37,045 nucleotides of DNA, from NCBI GenBank assembly GCA_031082155.1, contig JAVHLL010000028.1:1-37045 (forward strand). Direction: 5' to 3'. The position numbers and the translations under genes were made by a program. Every line of letters begins with the position of its first letter. Position 1 is the stretch's first letter. The notes under the pieces are model-generated. The model ran no database searches. It was given only the letters and a program-made list of their open reading frames with translations, and was not told where the DNA came from. Source of the stretch: Thermodesulfovibrionales bacterium. GTDB taxonomy: Bacteria > Nitrospirota > Thermodesulfovibrionia > Thermodesulfovibrionales > SM23-35. Positions 15,872 through 22,714 of the stretch are shown in pieces.

Positions 15872-16139
15872 TTCCCGTCATCTTGTAGAGATAGGATACC
15901 TGTTTCGATTGAAAAATTGAAGTATGATATCAGACTACTTGAGGATGCCAAAACAGCGCAACAACGTAAGGAGAGAAAATTCGATTGGAACTCAGTATTG
16001 CTGAAAACTCACAGTTATACGCAAAAGTATCAATTCCTTATATCTATTTAAGTACACGAACACGCAAAATCGAATTGGATAAACTCTTGTCTAATACTTC
16101 ATCTGAAGGCACAATTTAACCTATCACATTTGTTGTAAT
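15872..16139. other. AT-rich intergenic gap with a possible gene remnant
   Basis: About 270 bp without a supportable gene. Plus-strand bases from roughly 15905 to 16050 keep an open frame reading IEKLKYDIRLLEDAK and so on, which is helix-like, but it has no start codon and stops at ISI. It could be a degraded coding fragment or chance. Confidence 0.3.
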
Positions 16140-17744
16140 TTATCGGATCGGCAGGGTTGTTTTAGGGAGGGGGATTTGATATTTTTCAAGTAGCTGTTTT
16201 AACTGCTTGATCTCCTTCTTCAATTCCATCATCCTCAATTCTCTTCCAACTGCCAGATTATAAAATTCTTCAAGTTCATTGATTCTCCCTATAAGCTCTT
16301 TCTTATGCTGTTTTAATGCTTCCTCCGCTCGCTTGCGTTCGGTGATATTGTGAGCTGCCTCAATCACTCCTTTCACTTCCCCCCTGTCGCCAAAGACGGG
16401 ATAAACATGCAATTCCCAGATCCTTCCGTCGGGAGTCGTCGATTCTATAATTTTCGGTTTATGAGAGGTGAAACACTCCAGCACAGAGCACATTTCGCAA
16501 GGCTCTGACCGCCCATGTCGCACCTTGTAACAGTGCTGTCCGATAAAATCATCCAGACTCATATTCATGTTCTTAGCGGCGACCTCATTTGACCAAACGA
16601 CCTTCAAATCACTGGAAAGAAGCACCAGAGCATCAGGAATCGCATTGAGAATCCCGCAGAATTCCTGGTACAAGGATCGATACTTCCCTTCGCTTTCCCT
16701 GATGCCTTCCTCAAGAAGCTTCCGCTCGGTAATGTCACGGTCTATCCCCCGATATCCAACAAAATTACCATTTTTATCGAAAATCGGAATACCACTCGTC
16801 TCAATAATTACCTGTCGACCATCTTTATGGAGATTTACATTCTCCAATGCAGCAAAAGGCTTCAGGGATTCTACTATAGAATTAAATATCTCATGTAAGC
16901 GCTTTGCCTTATCTTTAGACATAAGATCAAAGGGCGTCCTACCGATGATTTCATCTGGCTCGTATCCTAATAAATCCTTCACTTTGGGACTGGAGTAAGT
17001 ATAAACACCATTTTGATCTACTTCCCAAATCCAGTCACTGGTGTTTTCCGTGAGAGCACGGAATCGTTCTTCACTCTTATGCAGAACCTCCTGATCATGC
17101 TTGCGTTCTGCAATCTGCTGCTCAAGTTGTGAAGCATAGGTGCGGGTTTGCTCAAACAGTTTCGCATTCTGGATGTAAATGGCCAACTGATCGGCTGCTG
17201 TTTTTAGAAAGCGTGCTGCTTGCCTGAAATCATGATGATCTGCCGAGGCAATACCCAATACACCGATATGCTGCTTTCCCAGAAGCAAGGGTACAGCGGC
17301 GAAGGAATGGAGACCTGCTTTCTTACATTCTATCCATGTGCAGCGCTTATCTTTATGTATGTTGCTGGAGGCGATCATCCGGCCTGTTCCAGCAGCCAAC
17401 CCGCAGAGGCATTCTCCCACCCTGTGCAATGGAACTGTTTCGGGGTTAAGATACGATGTGTTAGGACCAATAGCTTTCAGTTGCAGTTCATCGCCTTCCT
17501 GCAGGAACAGGACTGCGACTTTCAGTTTAAGTGCATAAGATATTTCTTTAACCACTGCATTGCATGCTTCCTGAAGGGAGAGTTGAGCCGTGACTGTCCT
17601 GGCTAATCTATTGAGTATAGTCAGTTCTTTCTTTGCCCGTACAAGTGCTGTTTTCTTCTTAGTTGTTTTGGGGTTCTTACTTATTCGGCGGGATTCTTTC
17701 AGTGCAACCCTATTTTGTCTCTTTGGCTTTGCCGTAGCTTTCAT
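16140..17744 (-). CDS. GAF-PAS-PAS sensor protein without a kinase domain
   Basis: A 534-residue cytoplasmic sensor: a very basic N-terminus (1-40), GAF (about 45-200), PAS (about 228-345), PAS (about 365-475) and a coiled coil (475-525). The GAF has Cys112/114 and Cys135/140 flanking its ligand pocket. The second PAS carries Cys405 and C416-x2-C419-x4-C424, a pattern fit for a metal or haem/cluster ligand, which is speculation. The coiled coil (ELEEFYNLAVGRELRMMELK) is the linker that normally leads to a histidine kinase or other output, but the protein ends there with no H-box or ATPase. Output is presumably through a partner. No operon partner is adjacent. Confidence 0.88.
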   Translation of the reverse strand: MKATAKPKRQNRVALKESRRISKNPKTTKKKTALVRAKKELTILNRLARTVTAQLSLQEACNAVVKEISYALKLKVAVLFLQEGDELQLKAIGPNTSYLNPETVPLHRVGECLCGLAAGTGRMIASSNIHKDKRCTWIECKKAGLHSFAAVPLLLGKQHIGVLGIASADHHDFRQAARFLKTAADQLAIYIQNAKLFEQTRTYASQLEQQIAERKHDQEVLHKSEERFRALTENTSDWIWEVDQNGVYTYSSPKVKDLLGYEPDEIIGRTPFDLMSKDKAKRLHEIFNSIVESLKPFAALENVNLHKDGRQVIIETSGIPIFDKNGNFVGYRGIDRDITERKLLEEGIRESEGKYRSLYQEFCGILNAIPDALVLLSSDLKVVWSNEVAAKNMNMSLDDFIGQHCYKVRHGRSEPCEMCSVLECFTSHKPKIIESTTPDGRIWELHVYPVFGDRGEVKGVIEAAHNITERKRAEEALKQHKKELIGRINELEEFYNLAVGRELRMMELKKEIKQLKQLLEKYQIPLPKTTLPIR

Positions 17745-17975
17745 GGAAAATACCTGATAAGGCCATAGGGATTCCCCTCTTCAATCCTTAATATAGCGCA
17801 ATGCCTAAATTATTTGTAATTTTATTACCCTTTAGTATATTAATCAATCATTTTCCTTAGGAAAATATGTAATGAATGCCCCATGACCGGCAATGTCTGA
17901 AGCGCTGTTCTTTCCCCGGCAGGCAATGATATCCTCGGAAGAGGCGTTCAATAGTTACCGTGTGTAAGGTCAATC

Positions 17976-17984
17976 TGGTATATT
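17976..17984 (+). promoter_or_regulatory. Extended -10 promoter of mnmA
   Basis: TGG followed by TATATT (17979-17984), then 6 nt to the ATG at 17991. No good -35 and no Shine-Dalgarno are present. The same TGGTATATT occurs before the gene at 24744. Confidence 0.55.
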
Positions 17985-17990
17985 GTACAT

Positions 17991-19211
17991 ATGCAGAAAG
18001 TTGTTGTCGGGATGAGCGGAGGGGTTGACTCCTCGGTAACCGCATACCTCTTGAAAGAAAGGGGGTATGAGGTGGAGGCGATATCCCTGGTTCTATGGGA
18101 ACCGGAGACGAAGACTGAACAGGGAGCATGTTGTTCACTCCGCTCCCTTGAGTCGGCGGCGAGGACTGCCGAAAATATTGGTATCGCCCACCATGTGCTC
18201 GATCTCAGAGATATTTTTCATGAAAAGGTGATTGAGCCTTTTGTGAAAGCCTATCTGTCAGGCATGACCCCGAACCCCTGCATACTCTGCAACAGATTCA
18301 TCAAGTTCCCTCATCTCCTGGGCGAAGCTGCAAAACAGGGGGCTGAGTTCATTGCGACAGGCCACTATGCAAGGGTTGAACCATTTCCCTGTCTTACGAA
18401 CGATTCACGGGTAACTTCCAATGCAACCTGTTTGGGAAATAAAAGCAGGGAAAAGCTGGAGAGTTCTCCATATTTTTGTCTCAAAAAAGGGGTCGATCCC
18501 AGGAAAGACCAGTCCTATGTCTTATATGTTTTATGCCAAACAGAACTGTGCAGATTACTCCTCCCGCTCGGAGTATATGAAAAGGATGAAATCAGGAAAA
18601 TAGCGAAAAAACATAATCTTCCGGCTGCCGATCGGACAGAGAGCCAGGAGATCTGTTTCATTCAGGGGAGGGCTTATTCCTCGTTTATCGAAGAAAGAGC
18701 CCGGAAAACGGGAAAATCTGGCCCGATTGTTGCTTTAAAAAATAATGAGGTGATAGGAGTGCATAAGGGCATTCACGGATACACGGTCGGGCAGAGAAAA
18801 GGGCTTGGCATATCATCTCCCGGTCCGCTTTATGTGGTGAAGATAGATGCCATGGAAAATATCATTTATGTAGGACCACAGGATGAAGCGAGAAGGAAGG
18901 AATTTTTCGTTGCAGACCTGAACTGGGTGAATCCCCTGGAACATTTCTTCCACGAAGAAGGAGAGCGGACGGGTCCTTTCAGAGCAACGGTGAAAGTGCG
19001 TTCTACCATGAAAGACGAACCGGCAATGCTCTATCTGGAAACAACTTCTCCCTCACTTCCCTTTTCTGAGGGGGGAATTGGGGGATTTTCGCATCACAAT
19101 GTCAGGGTTGTGTTTGATGAACCGCAATGGGCTCCTGCTCCCGGGCAATCCGCGGTATTCTACGAAGGAGACAGGGTGATTGGCGGAGGCCTAATAATAG
19201 ATTTTTATTAA
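17991..19211 (+). CDS. mnmA: tRNA-specific 2-thiouridylase MnmA
   Basis: A 406-residue enzyme that installs the 2-thio group on U34 of tRNA-Lys, Glu and Gln. The PP-loop is GMSGGVDSS (7-15), catalytic Cys97 in NPCILCN and Cys222 in ICFIQG are present. It is about 40-50 residues longer than usual because of two insertions: residues 131-160 (PFPC to ESSP), after ATGHYAR, and about 353-367 (SPSLPFSEGGIGG), in the C-terminal barrel. Both coincide with repeat-like DNA. The ATG has no Shine-Dalgarno and lies 6 nt after a -10 hexamer, so a leaderless mRNA is likely. Confidence 0.95.
   Translation: MQKVVVGMSGGVDSSVTAYLLKERGYEVEAISLVLWEPETKTEQGACCSLRSLESAARTAENIGIAHHVLDLRDIFHEKVIEPFVKAYLSGMTPNPCILCNRFIKFPHLLGEAAKQGAEFIATGHYARVEPFPCLTNDSRVTSNATCLGNKSREKLESSPYFCLKKGVDPRKDQSYVLYVLCQTELCRLLLPLGVYEKDEIRKIAKKHNLPAADRTESQEICFIQGRAYSSFIEERARKTGKSGPIVALKNNEVIGVHKGIHGYTVGQRKGLGISSPGPLYVVKIDAMENIIYVGPQDEARRKEFFVADLNWVNPLEHFFHEEGERTGPFRATVKVRSTMKDEPAMLYLETTSPSLPFSEGGIGGFSHHNVRVVFDEPQWAPAPGQSAVFYEGDRVIGGGLIIDFY
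19049..19090. repeat. GC-rich palindromic repeat inside mnmA
   Basis: Arms CCCTCACTTCCCTTTT and GAGGGGGGAATTGGGGGA are imperfect inverted repeats of the family also found at 34569-34599, 35608-35663, 36328-36375 and 36873-36926. It is read through in frame and encodes SPSLPFSEGGIGG. Confidence 0.7.
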
Positions 19212-19260
19212 TTTTGTCAATATAATAAAAAATGAAACAAATGAAACAGCGGAAGACATC

Positions 19261-20118
19261 GTGGTAATAAAAAAAGAAGACCTTACATACGAGAAAATCT
19301 TTGCAGATATCGGACAGGTATACCGGGGAAATTATGGAAGCAGCGATACCGGGCTTGTCGAGATGGTGTTCAATGACATCGTTGCCCTCTTCCTGGGAAA
19401 AAAGAAAGGGTTCCAGAGATGTGATACGCCATACCATGATCTTTTCCACACCCTGCAGGTTGCCCCGCCTTTTATCGGGATTCTTGATGGATGGAACAAG
19501 AGCGGTAAGACACCGTGCATCACGAAAGACTATTTTGATTTAGGCCTCATCGGCGTACTTCTGCACGATACCGGATATATAAAAAGGGAAGGCGATTCTC
19601 AGGGAAACGGGGGCAAGTATACCTTTGTGCATATACAGAGGAGCATTGATTTTGCAGAACATTATCTCCCCCAGATCGGTTTTGACACACGGACAATTGA
19701 GAGTGTGAAGAATATCATCATGTGCACCGGGGTGAGAGTCGACTATTCCAAGCTCCATTTCAATCTTGATGAAGAGCGCATCGTTGGATACGCCCTCGGC
19801 ACTTCAGACCTCATTGGGCAGATGTCTGCTATCGATTACCCGGAAAAATTATCGGCACTCTTCGATGAATTTGAAGAAGCGTACCGCTTTGAAGGGAAAG
19901 AAAAGCTGGAGAGTGAAGGCGCGGTGATCTTCCAGAGCGTCGGTGATCTGATCAACAGCACCCCCCATTTTTATGAGGTTGTGGTGAAGGACAAGTTTCA
20001 GAAGATGGGTTCTTTAGATGCCTGTCTTACCTATCATTATAACGACAGTCATAACCCTTACCTCGAAGCCATTGAGGAAAATATGCAGAGGATCAAACTC
20101 GCTGCGGCTGCTCAATAG
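19261..20118 (+). CDS. HD-domain metal-dependent phosphohydrolase
   Basis: A 285-residue soluble protein. Metal ligands are visible as HDLFH (H59, H63) and LLHDTGY (H102-D103), with further HIQRSIDFAEHYL and TSDLIGQM motifs. The H-x3-H spacing and the overall pattern recall eukaryotic-type cyclic-nucleotide phosphodiesterases more than HD-GYP proteins, but substrate is unknown. It starts at GTG 19261 with GCGGAAG as a weak ribosome-binding site. It follows mnmA by 49 bp on the same strand and runs tail-to-tail into the lipid kinase gene with a 7-bp overlap. Confidence 0.8.
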   Translation: MVIKKEDLTYEKIFADIGQVYRGNYGSSDTGLVEMVFNDIVALFLGKKKGFQRCDTPYHDLFHTLQVAPPFIGILDGWNKSGKTPCITKDYFDLGLIGVLLHDTGYIKREGDSQGNGGKYTFVHIQRSIDFAEHYLPQIGFDTRTIESVKNIIMCTGVRVDYSKLHFNLDEERIVGYALGTSDLIGQMSAIDYPEKLSALFDEFEEAYRFEGKEKLESEGAVIFQSVGDLINSTPHFYEVVVKDKFQKMGSLDACLTYHYNDSHNPYLEAIEENMQRIKLAAAAQ

Positions 20119-20987
20119 ACGAGCCGGAGTATGTTGGGCACGATCTCTATCGTTGCAGGGGTCATCCCCAGATAATCACCGTCAATCTGGATATGCGCGG
20201 AACCTCTCACCTCAAGAGCGGTCGCTTTTGTATGGCTGACATCATGAAACTGCAGATGCCGTCCCCACAAGATGCCCAGAACGTATCGAACAACATCTGC
20301 CCGTCTCTTCCCCTGAAAGAAACAGACTGAGAGCGCAGGGTCGGCGATATCTGCGTCGGGGGTGACGCTAAAATTCCCCCCGTATTTTGCGACGTTTCCA
20401 ATAAGAACGGAAAAACAAGAACGCATCTTCCCATCGATAGTCAGCTGAAGACCTGAAAGTTTCAGCATGAAAAGAGTTTTGAACCCGCTGAAGATATATG
20501 CGCCCTTCCCGGAAAATTTTTTCAGTGTTTCATTGACTCCATGGACTACCGCTCCATCGAATCCGATGCCGGCCATGAGACAGAAATATCGGCTCACCGG
20601 AGGTGAGGAGTGTGTAAGGGTTATTCTCCCGAGTGCAATGGTATGGGGATATCTGCTGAGCGCAAAGTCCACTGCATGCTCTGCATGCTCGGGGACACCG
20701 AGCTCTTTCGCCAGCACATTTGTTGTGCCGAGAGGGAGAATCGCCATCGGAATTACAGATCCGGCAAGACCGTTCATTACCTCATTGAATGTGCCGTCAC
20801 CTCCGGCAGCAAGAACCAGCGAGGGATTTTTCTTCAGAAGATCCCGCGCAAGCAGCTCAGCTTCACCTCTTTGCCTGGTAAGGAATGATTCTACTTCATG
20901 GCCCCTGTCCCGGAGGTACCGGCAGGCGTTTTCGAGTTTTTTTTCTGAAGCCTTTTTTGCTGCAGGATTACAGATTATGACTATCAA
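20112..20987 (-). CDS. Diacylglycerol/lipid kinase, YegS-LCB5 family
   Basis: A 291-residue DAGK-catalytic-domain protein with GGDGTFNEV (nucleotide site, residues 62-70) and PLGTTNVLAKELG. It phosphorylates a lipid such as diacylglycerol in the inner membrane surface. An upstream ATG at 21035 would overlap bioW by 68 nt. I prefer the TTG at 20987 because AGAGGA lies 5 nt before it and IVIICNPAAKK then begins the fold as usual. This leaves a 20-nt overlap with bioW, with which it is co-transcribed. It could recycle diacylglycerol released by phospholipid breakdown, but nothing here ties it to Pho control. Confidence 0.88.
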   Translation of the reverse strand: MIVIICNPAAKKASEKKLENACRYLRDRGHEVESFLTRQRGEAELLARDLLKKNPSLVLAAGGDGTFNEVMNGLAGSVIPMAILPLGTTNVLAKELGVPEHAEHAVDFALSRYPHTIALGRITLTHSSPPVSRYFCLMAGIGFDGAVVHGVNETLKKFSGKGAYIFSGFKTLFMLKLSGLQLTIDGKMRSCFSVLIGNVAKYGGNFSVTPDADIADPALSVCFFQGKRRADVVRYVLGILWGRHLQFHDVSHTKATALEVRGSAHIQIDGDYLGMTPATIEIVPNILRLVY

Positions 20988-21789
20988 GGATTTCCTCTGC
21001 CTGCTGTATACCTTTACATGGTCCGATATGGTCAACCATTACCGGTGTCCTTTCGAGATATTGAATTATCGGGTCAATATCGCTCCCCTCCTGTACAAAA
21101 AAAACCCGACCGCCGATCTTTCTGCCCTTCTGTTTCATACCCGGTATTCTCATATATCCGAATCGTGATGACGCAACATATCCTGTTGTATAATGAGGGT
21201 CATCGGAGATGCAGAGTTCCGCGATTACACGAGAAGAGGAAGCAACCTTCGAGGCCAGAATCAGGGCTTCTTTCACCGTATCAATATTAATCCCAAGCCG
21301 GGCGAGCCTTGATGAAAGAATTCTTAATGCAGGCTTTGCAATGCCAAGGCGCGACACCCTGACTCCTCTCCTGCGGTCATGTTCCAGCCGCATGCCCTTT
21401 TCTGCTGAAATAAGAGCGGCGCCGCGCATATTCCCTTTTTGCAGAACAGCAAAGGCAGACCGCAGTGCTTTTTTGGATATTCCCAGTGCCCGCAACATGT
21501 TCCCTGATATCTTCCTTGCTTCGGATAGAGAGTCCGAAATGACGGTTGATAGGGGCAGTGTTGAGATTGTGAGCGGTTCTTGCCTTACTTTTTCCAGAGT
21601 CAGAGTGATCGTATCCGGCTTCCCTTTCGGATGATGCAATGCCCTTTCAATATATCCCCTGAGCATTCGTTGCATCTCTGAGAGAGTATAGAGCCCCTCA
21701 GCGCCGGAGATATGGATTTCTGAAGTTTTTTGCTTTTCCCCTCTGCCTTCTTGTGATGCCCGCATGCGTATGTTCCATAGCTTTTCCAT
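20968..21789 (-). CDS. bioW: 6-carboxyhexanoate-CoA ligase (pimeloyl-CoA synthetase) BioW
   Basis: A 273-residue protein recognised by its N-terminal WNIRMRAS, the HISGAEGLY motif, ALHHPKGKPDTI, and the RGAALISAEKGMRLE...RGVRVSRL block, all characteristic of BioW. The enzyme joins pimelate to CoA with ATP, the entry step to biotin in organisms lacking the BioC/BioH route. No other bio gene lies in the window, so it is unlinked from the rest of the pathway here. A consensus TATAAT sits 8 nt before the ATG and no Shine-Dalgarno is visible. Confidence 0.88.
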   Translation of the reverse strand: MEKLWNIRMRASQEGRGEKQKTSEIHISGAEGLYTLSEMQRMLRGYIERALHHPKGKPDTITLTLEKVRQEPLTISTLPLSTVISDSLSEARKISGNMLRALGISKKALRSAFAVLQKGNMRGAALISAEKGMRLEHDRRRGVRVSRLGIAKPALRILSSRLARLGINIDTVKEALILASKVASSSRVIAELCISDDPHYTTGYVASSRFGYMRIPGMKQKGRKIGGRVFFVQEGSDIDPIIQYLERTPVMVDHIGPCKGIQQAEEILDSHNL

Positions 21790-21797
21790 TCAAAGTG

Positions 21798-21803
21798 ATT
21801 ATA
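21798..21803 (-). promoter_or_regulatory. -10 hexamer of bioW
   Basis: Perfect TATAAT on the minus strand, 8 nt before the bioW ATG. No convincing -35 at normal spacing. The MITE-like element begins 30 bp farther upstream. Confidence 0.5.
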
Positions 21804-21833
21804 TATCATTGCTGTCCAAAATATTCAGGCGTT

Positions 21834-21997
21834 GGGATATGGCTCTGGTTTCCGAATCGAACTAAACTCCGTCTATTTCTGTGCAAACCTTCTTCTGACT
21901 GAAATGGTAATGAGATATTCAAGCCTGAGCCCTCCGCTCCGTCTCCGGTCTCATCAAAGTTACCCGTGATTTCGATTCGGAAACCGAGCCATATCCC
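21834..21997. mobile_element. MITE-like element, 164 bp, with long terminal inverted repeats
   Basis: The left end reads GGGATATGGCTCTGGTTTCC. The right end, read from the other strand, is GGGATATGGCTCGGTTTCCG, continuing CGAA on both sides, so the terminal repeats match over about 27 bp. There is no open reading frame. A second full copy is at 32224-32385 and a half copy at 22051-22087. It occupies most of the 318-bp gap between bioW and zapA. Confidence 0.8.
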
Positions 21998-22050
21998 TAA
22001 TTGATTTATACAATACTGTACCTGCCATATTCATCTAAATTGTGTATAAA

Positions 22051-22087
22051 GGGAGTTTAGTTTGCTTTGGAAATCGAGCTATGTCCC
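22051..22087. repeat. Half copy of the MITE-like element
   Basis: Inverted relative to the left end of the 164-bp element: read on the minus strand it runs GGGACATAGCTCGATTTCC and ends CTAAACTCCC, matching the element's first 37 bp. It lies just beyond the full copy and before the zapA stop codon. Confidence 0.65.
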
Positions 22088-22107
22088 TGTTTGGGTTAAG
22101 TGCAGGG

Positions 22108-22374
22108 TTAATCGAACAGCGAGACGAGGGTGTCGGTTTTTTCCGCAATATGCTTCGTCAACTCTTCCTGCTCGTTTTTCAGCTTGTACAGTTCATCTGC
22201 AATATCCAGCGCAGCAAGAATGGAAGCTTTTACAGGGGTGATATTCGGCGATGTTGAATATACTTCCTTTAATTTTCTGTCCACAAAGGAAGCGAGTTCC
22301 CTGATGTATTCCTCAGGTTCATCGCCCCGGATGGTATATTTCTGGCCTAAAATGTAGACTTCAGTACTGCCCAT
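22108..22374 (-). CDS. zapA: Cell division protein ZapA
   Basis: An 88-residue ZapA: the GSTEVYILGQKYTIRGDEPEEYI opening is the conserved globular head, and residues about 40-88 form the dimerising coiled coil. It binds FtsZ and bundles protofilaments at the division site. It is 5 nt downstream of the coiled-coil gene, forming a two-gene operon. The typical downstream 6S RNA of gammaproteobacteria was looked for and not seen; the MITE region lies there instead. Confidence 0.88.
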   Translation of the reverse strand: MGSTEVYILGQKYTIRGDEPEEYIRELASFVDRKLKEVYSTSPNITPVKASILAALDIADELYKLKNEQEELTKHIAEKTDTLVSLFD

Positions 22375-22379
22375 GACTT

Positions 22380-22679
22380 TTACTCTGTATGTAACGTTTC
22401 GAGTTCATCGAGAAGAGTTTCGATCTGGCTTCTCACGACATTCTTTTCTGACCGCATCTGCTCAACTTCCTGGTTTTTTTCATCGAGAAGCCGTTCGAGT
22501 TCCTTGATCCGCCGCTCCATCAGTATTTTTTCTTCCTTCAGAGACTTGACCCGTTCAATAGTTGCTGCAATTTTATCTTCAAGAGTTTTGAATTTATCCA
22601 ATGGTGTGCTCTCCTTTTTTATAGTATTGAGTTGTTCCCCATGCTGATTATCGTCGAAGAGGGTCTTCATGAAAACCAT
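22380..22679 (-). CDS. ZapB-like coiled-coil protein
   Basis: A 99-residue, highly charged protein that is almost entirely coiled coil from residue 25 onward (heptads through KFKTLEDKIAATIERVKSLKEEK to the end). Such proteins precede zapA in many Deltaproteobacteria and act with it at the Z-ring; that role is inferred from context. The first ATG (22679) and the Met three codons later are both possible starts. TGGTATTTT lies upstream with the -10 at 22688-22693, 8 nt from the ATG. Confidence 0.7.
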   Translation of the reverse strand: MVFMKTLFDDNQHGEQLNTIKKESTPLDKFKTLEDKIAATIERVKSLKEEKILMERRIKELERLLDEKNQEVEQMRSEKNVVRSQIETLLDELETLHTE

Positions 22680-22714
22680 TTGTACCTAAAATACCAGAAT
22701 GTCCGAAGGATTGT

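Noticed and set aside
15905-16050. Coding fragment in the aroK-sensor gap
   Set aside because: Open but without a start codon or ribosome-binding site and too short to identify; noted only as a possible remnant.
17850-17866. 17-bp palindrome ATTTTCC-TTA-GGAAAAT before mnmA
   Set aside because: Could be an operator, but it is far (over 120 bp) from the promoter and AT-rich palindromes of this size arise by chance.
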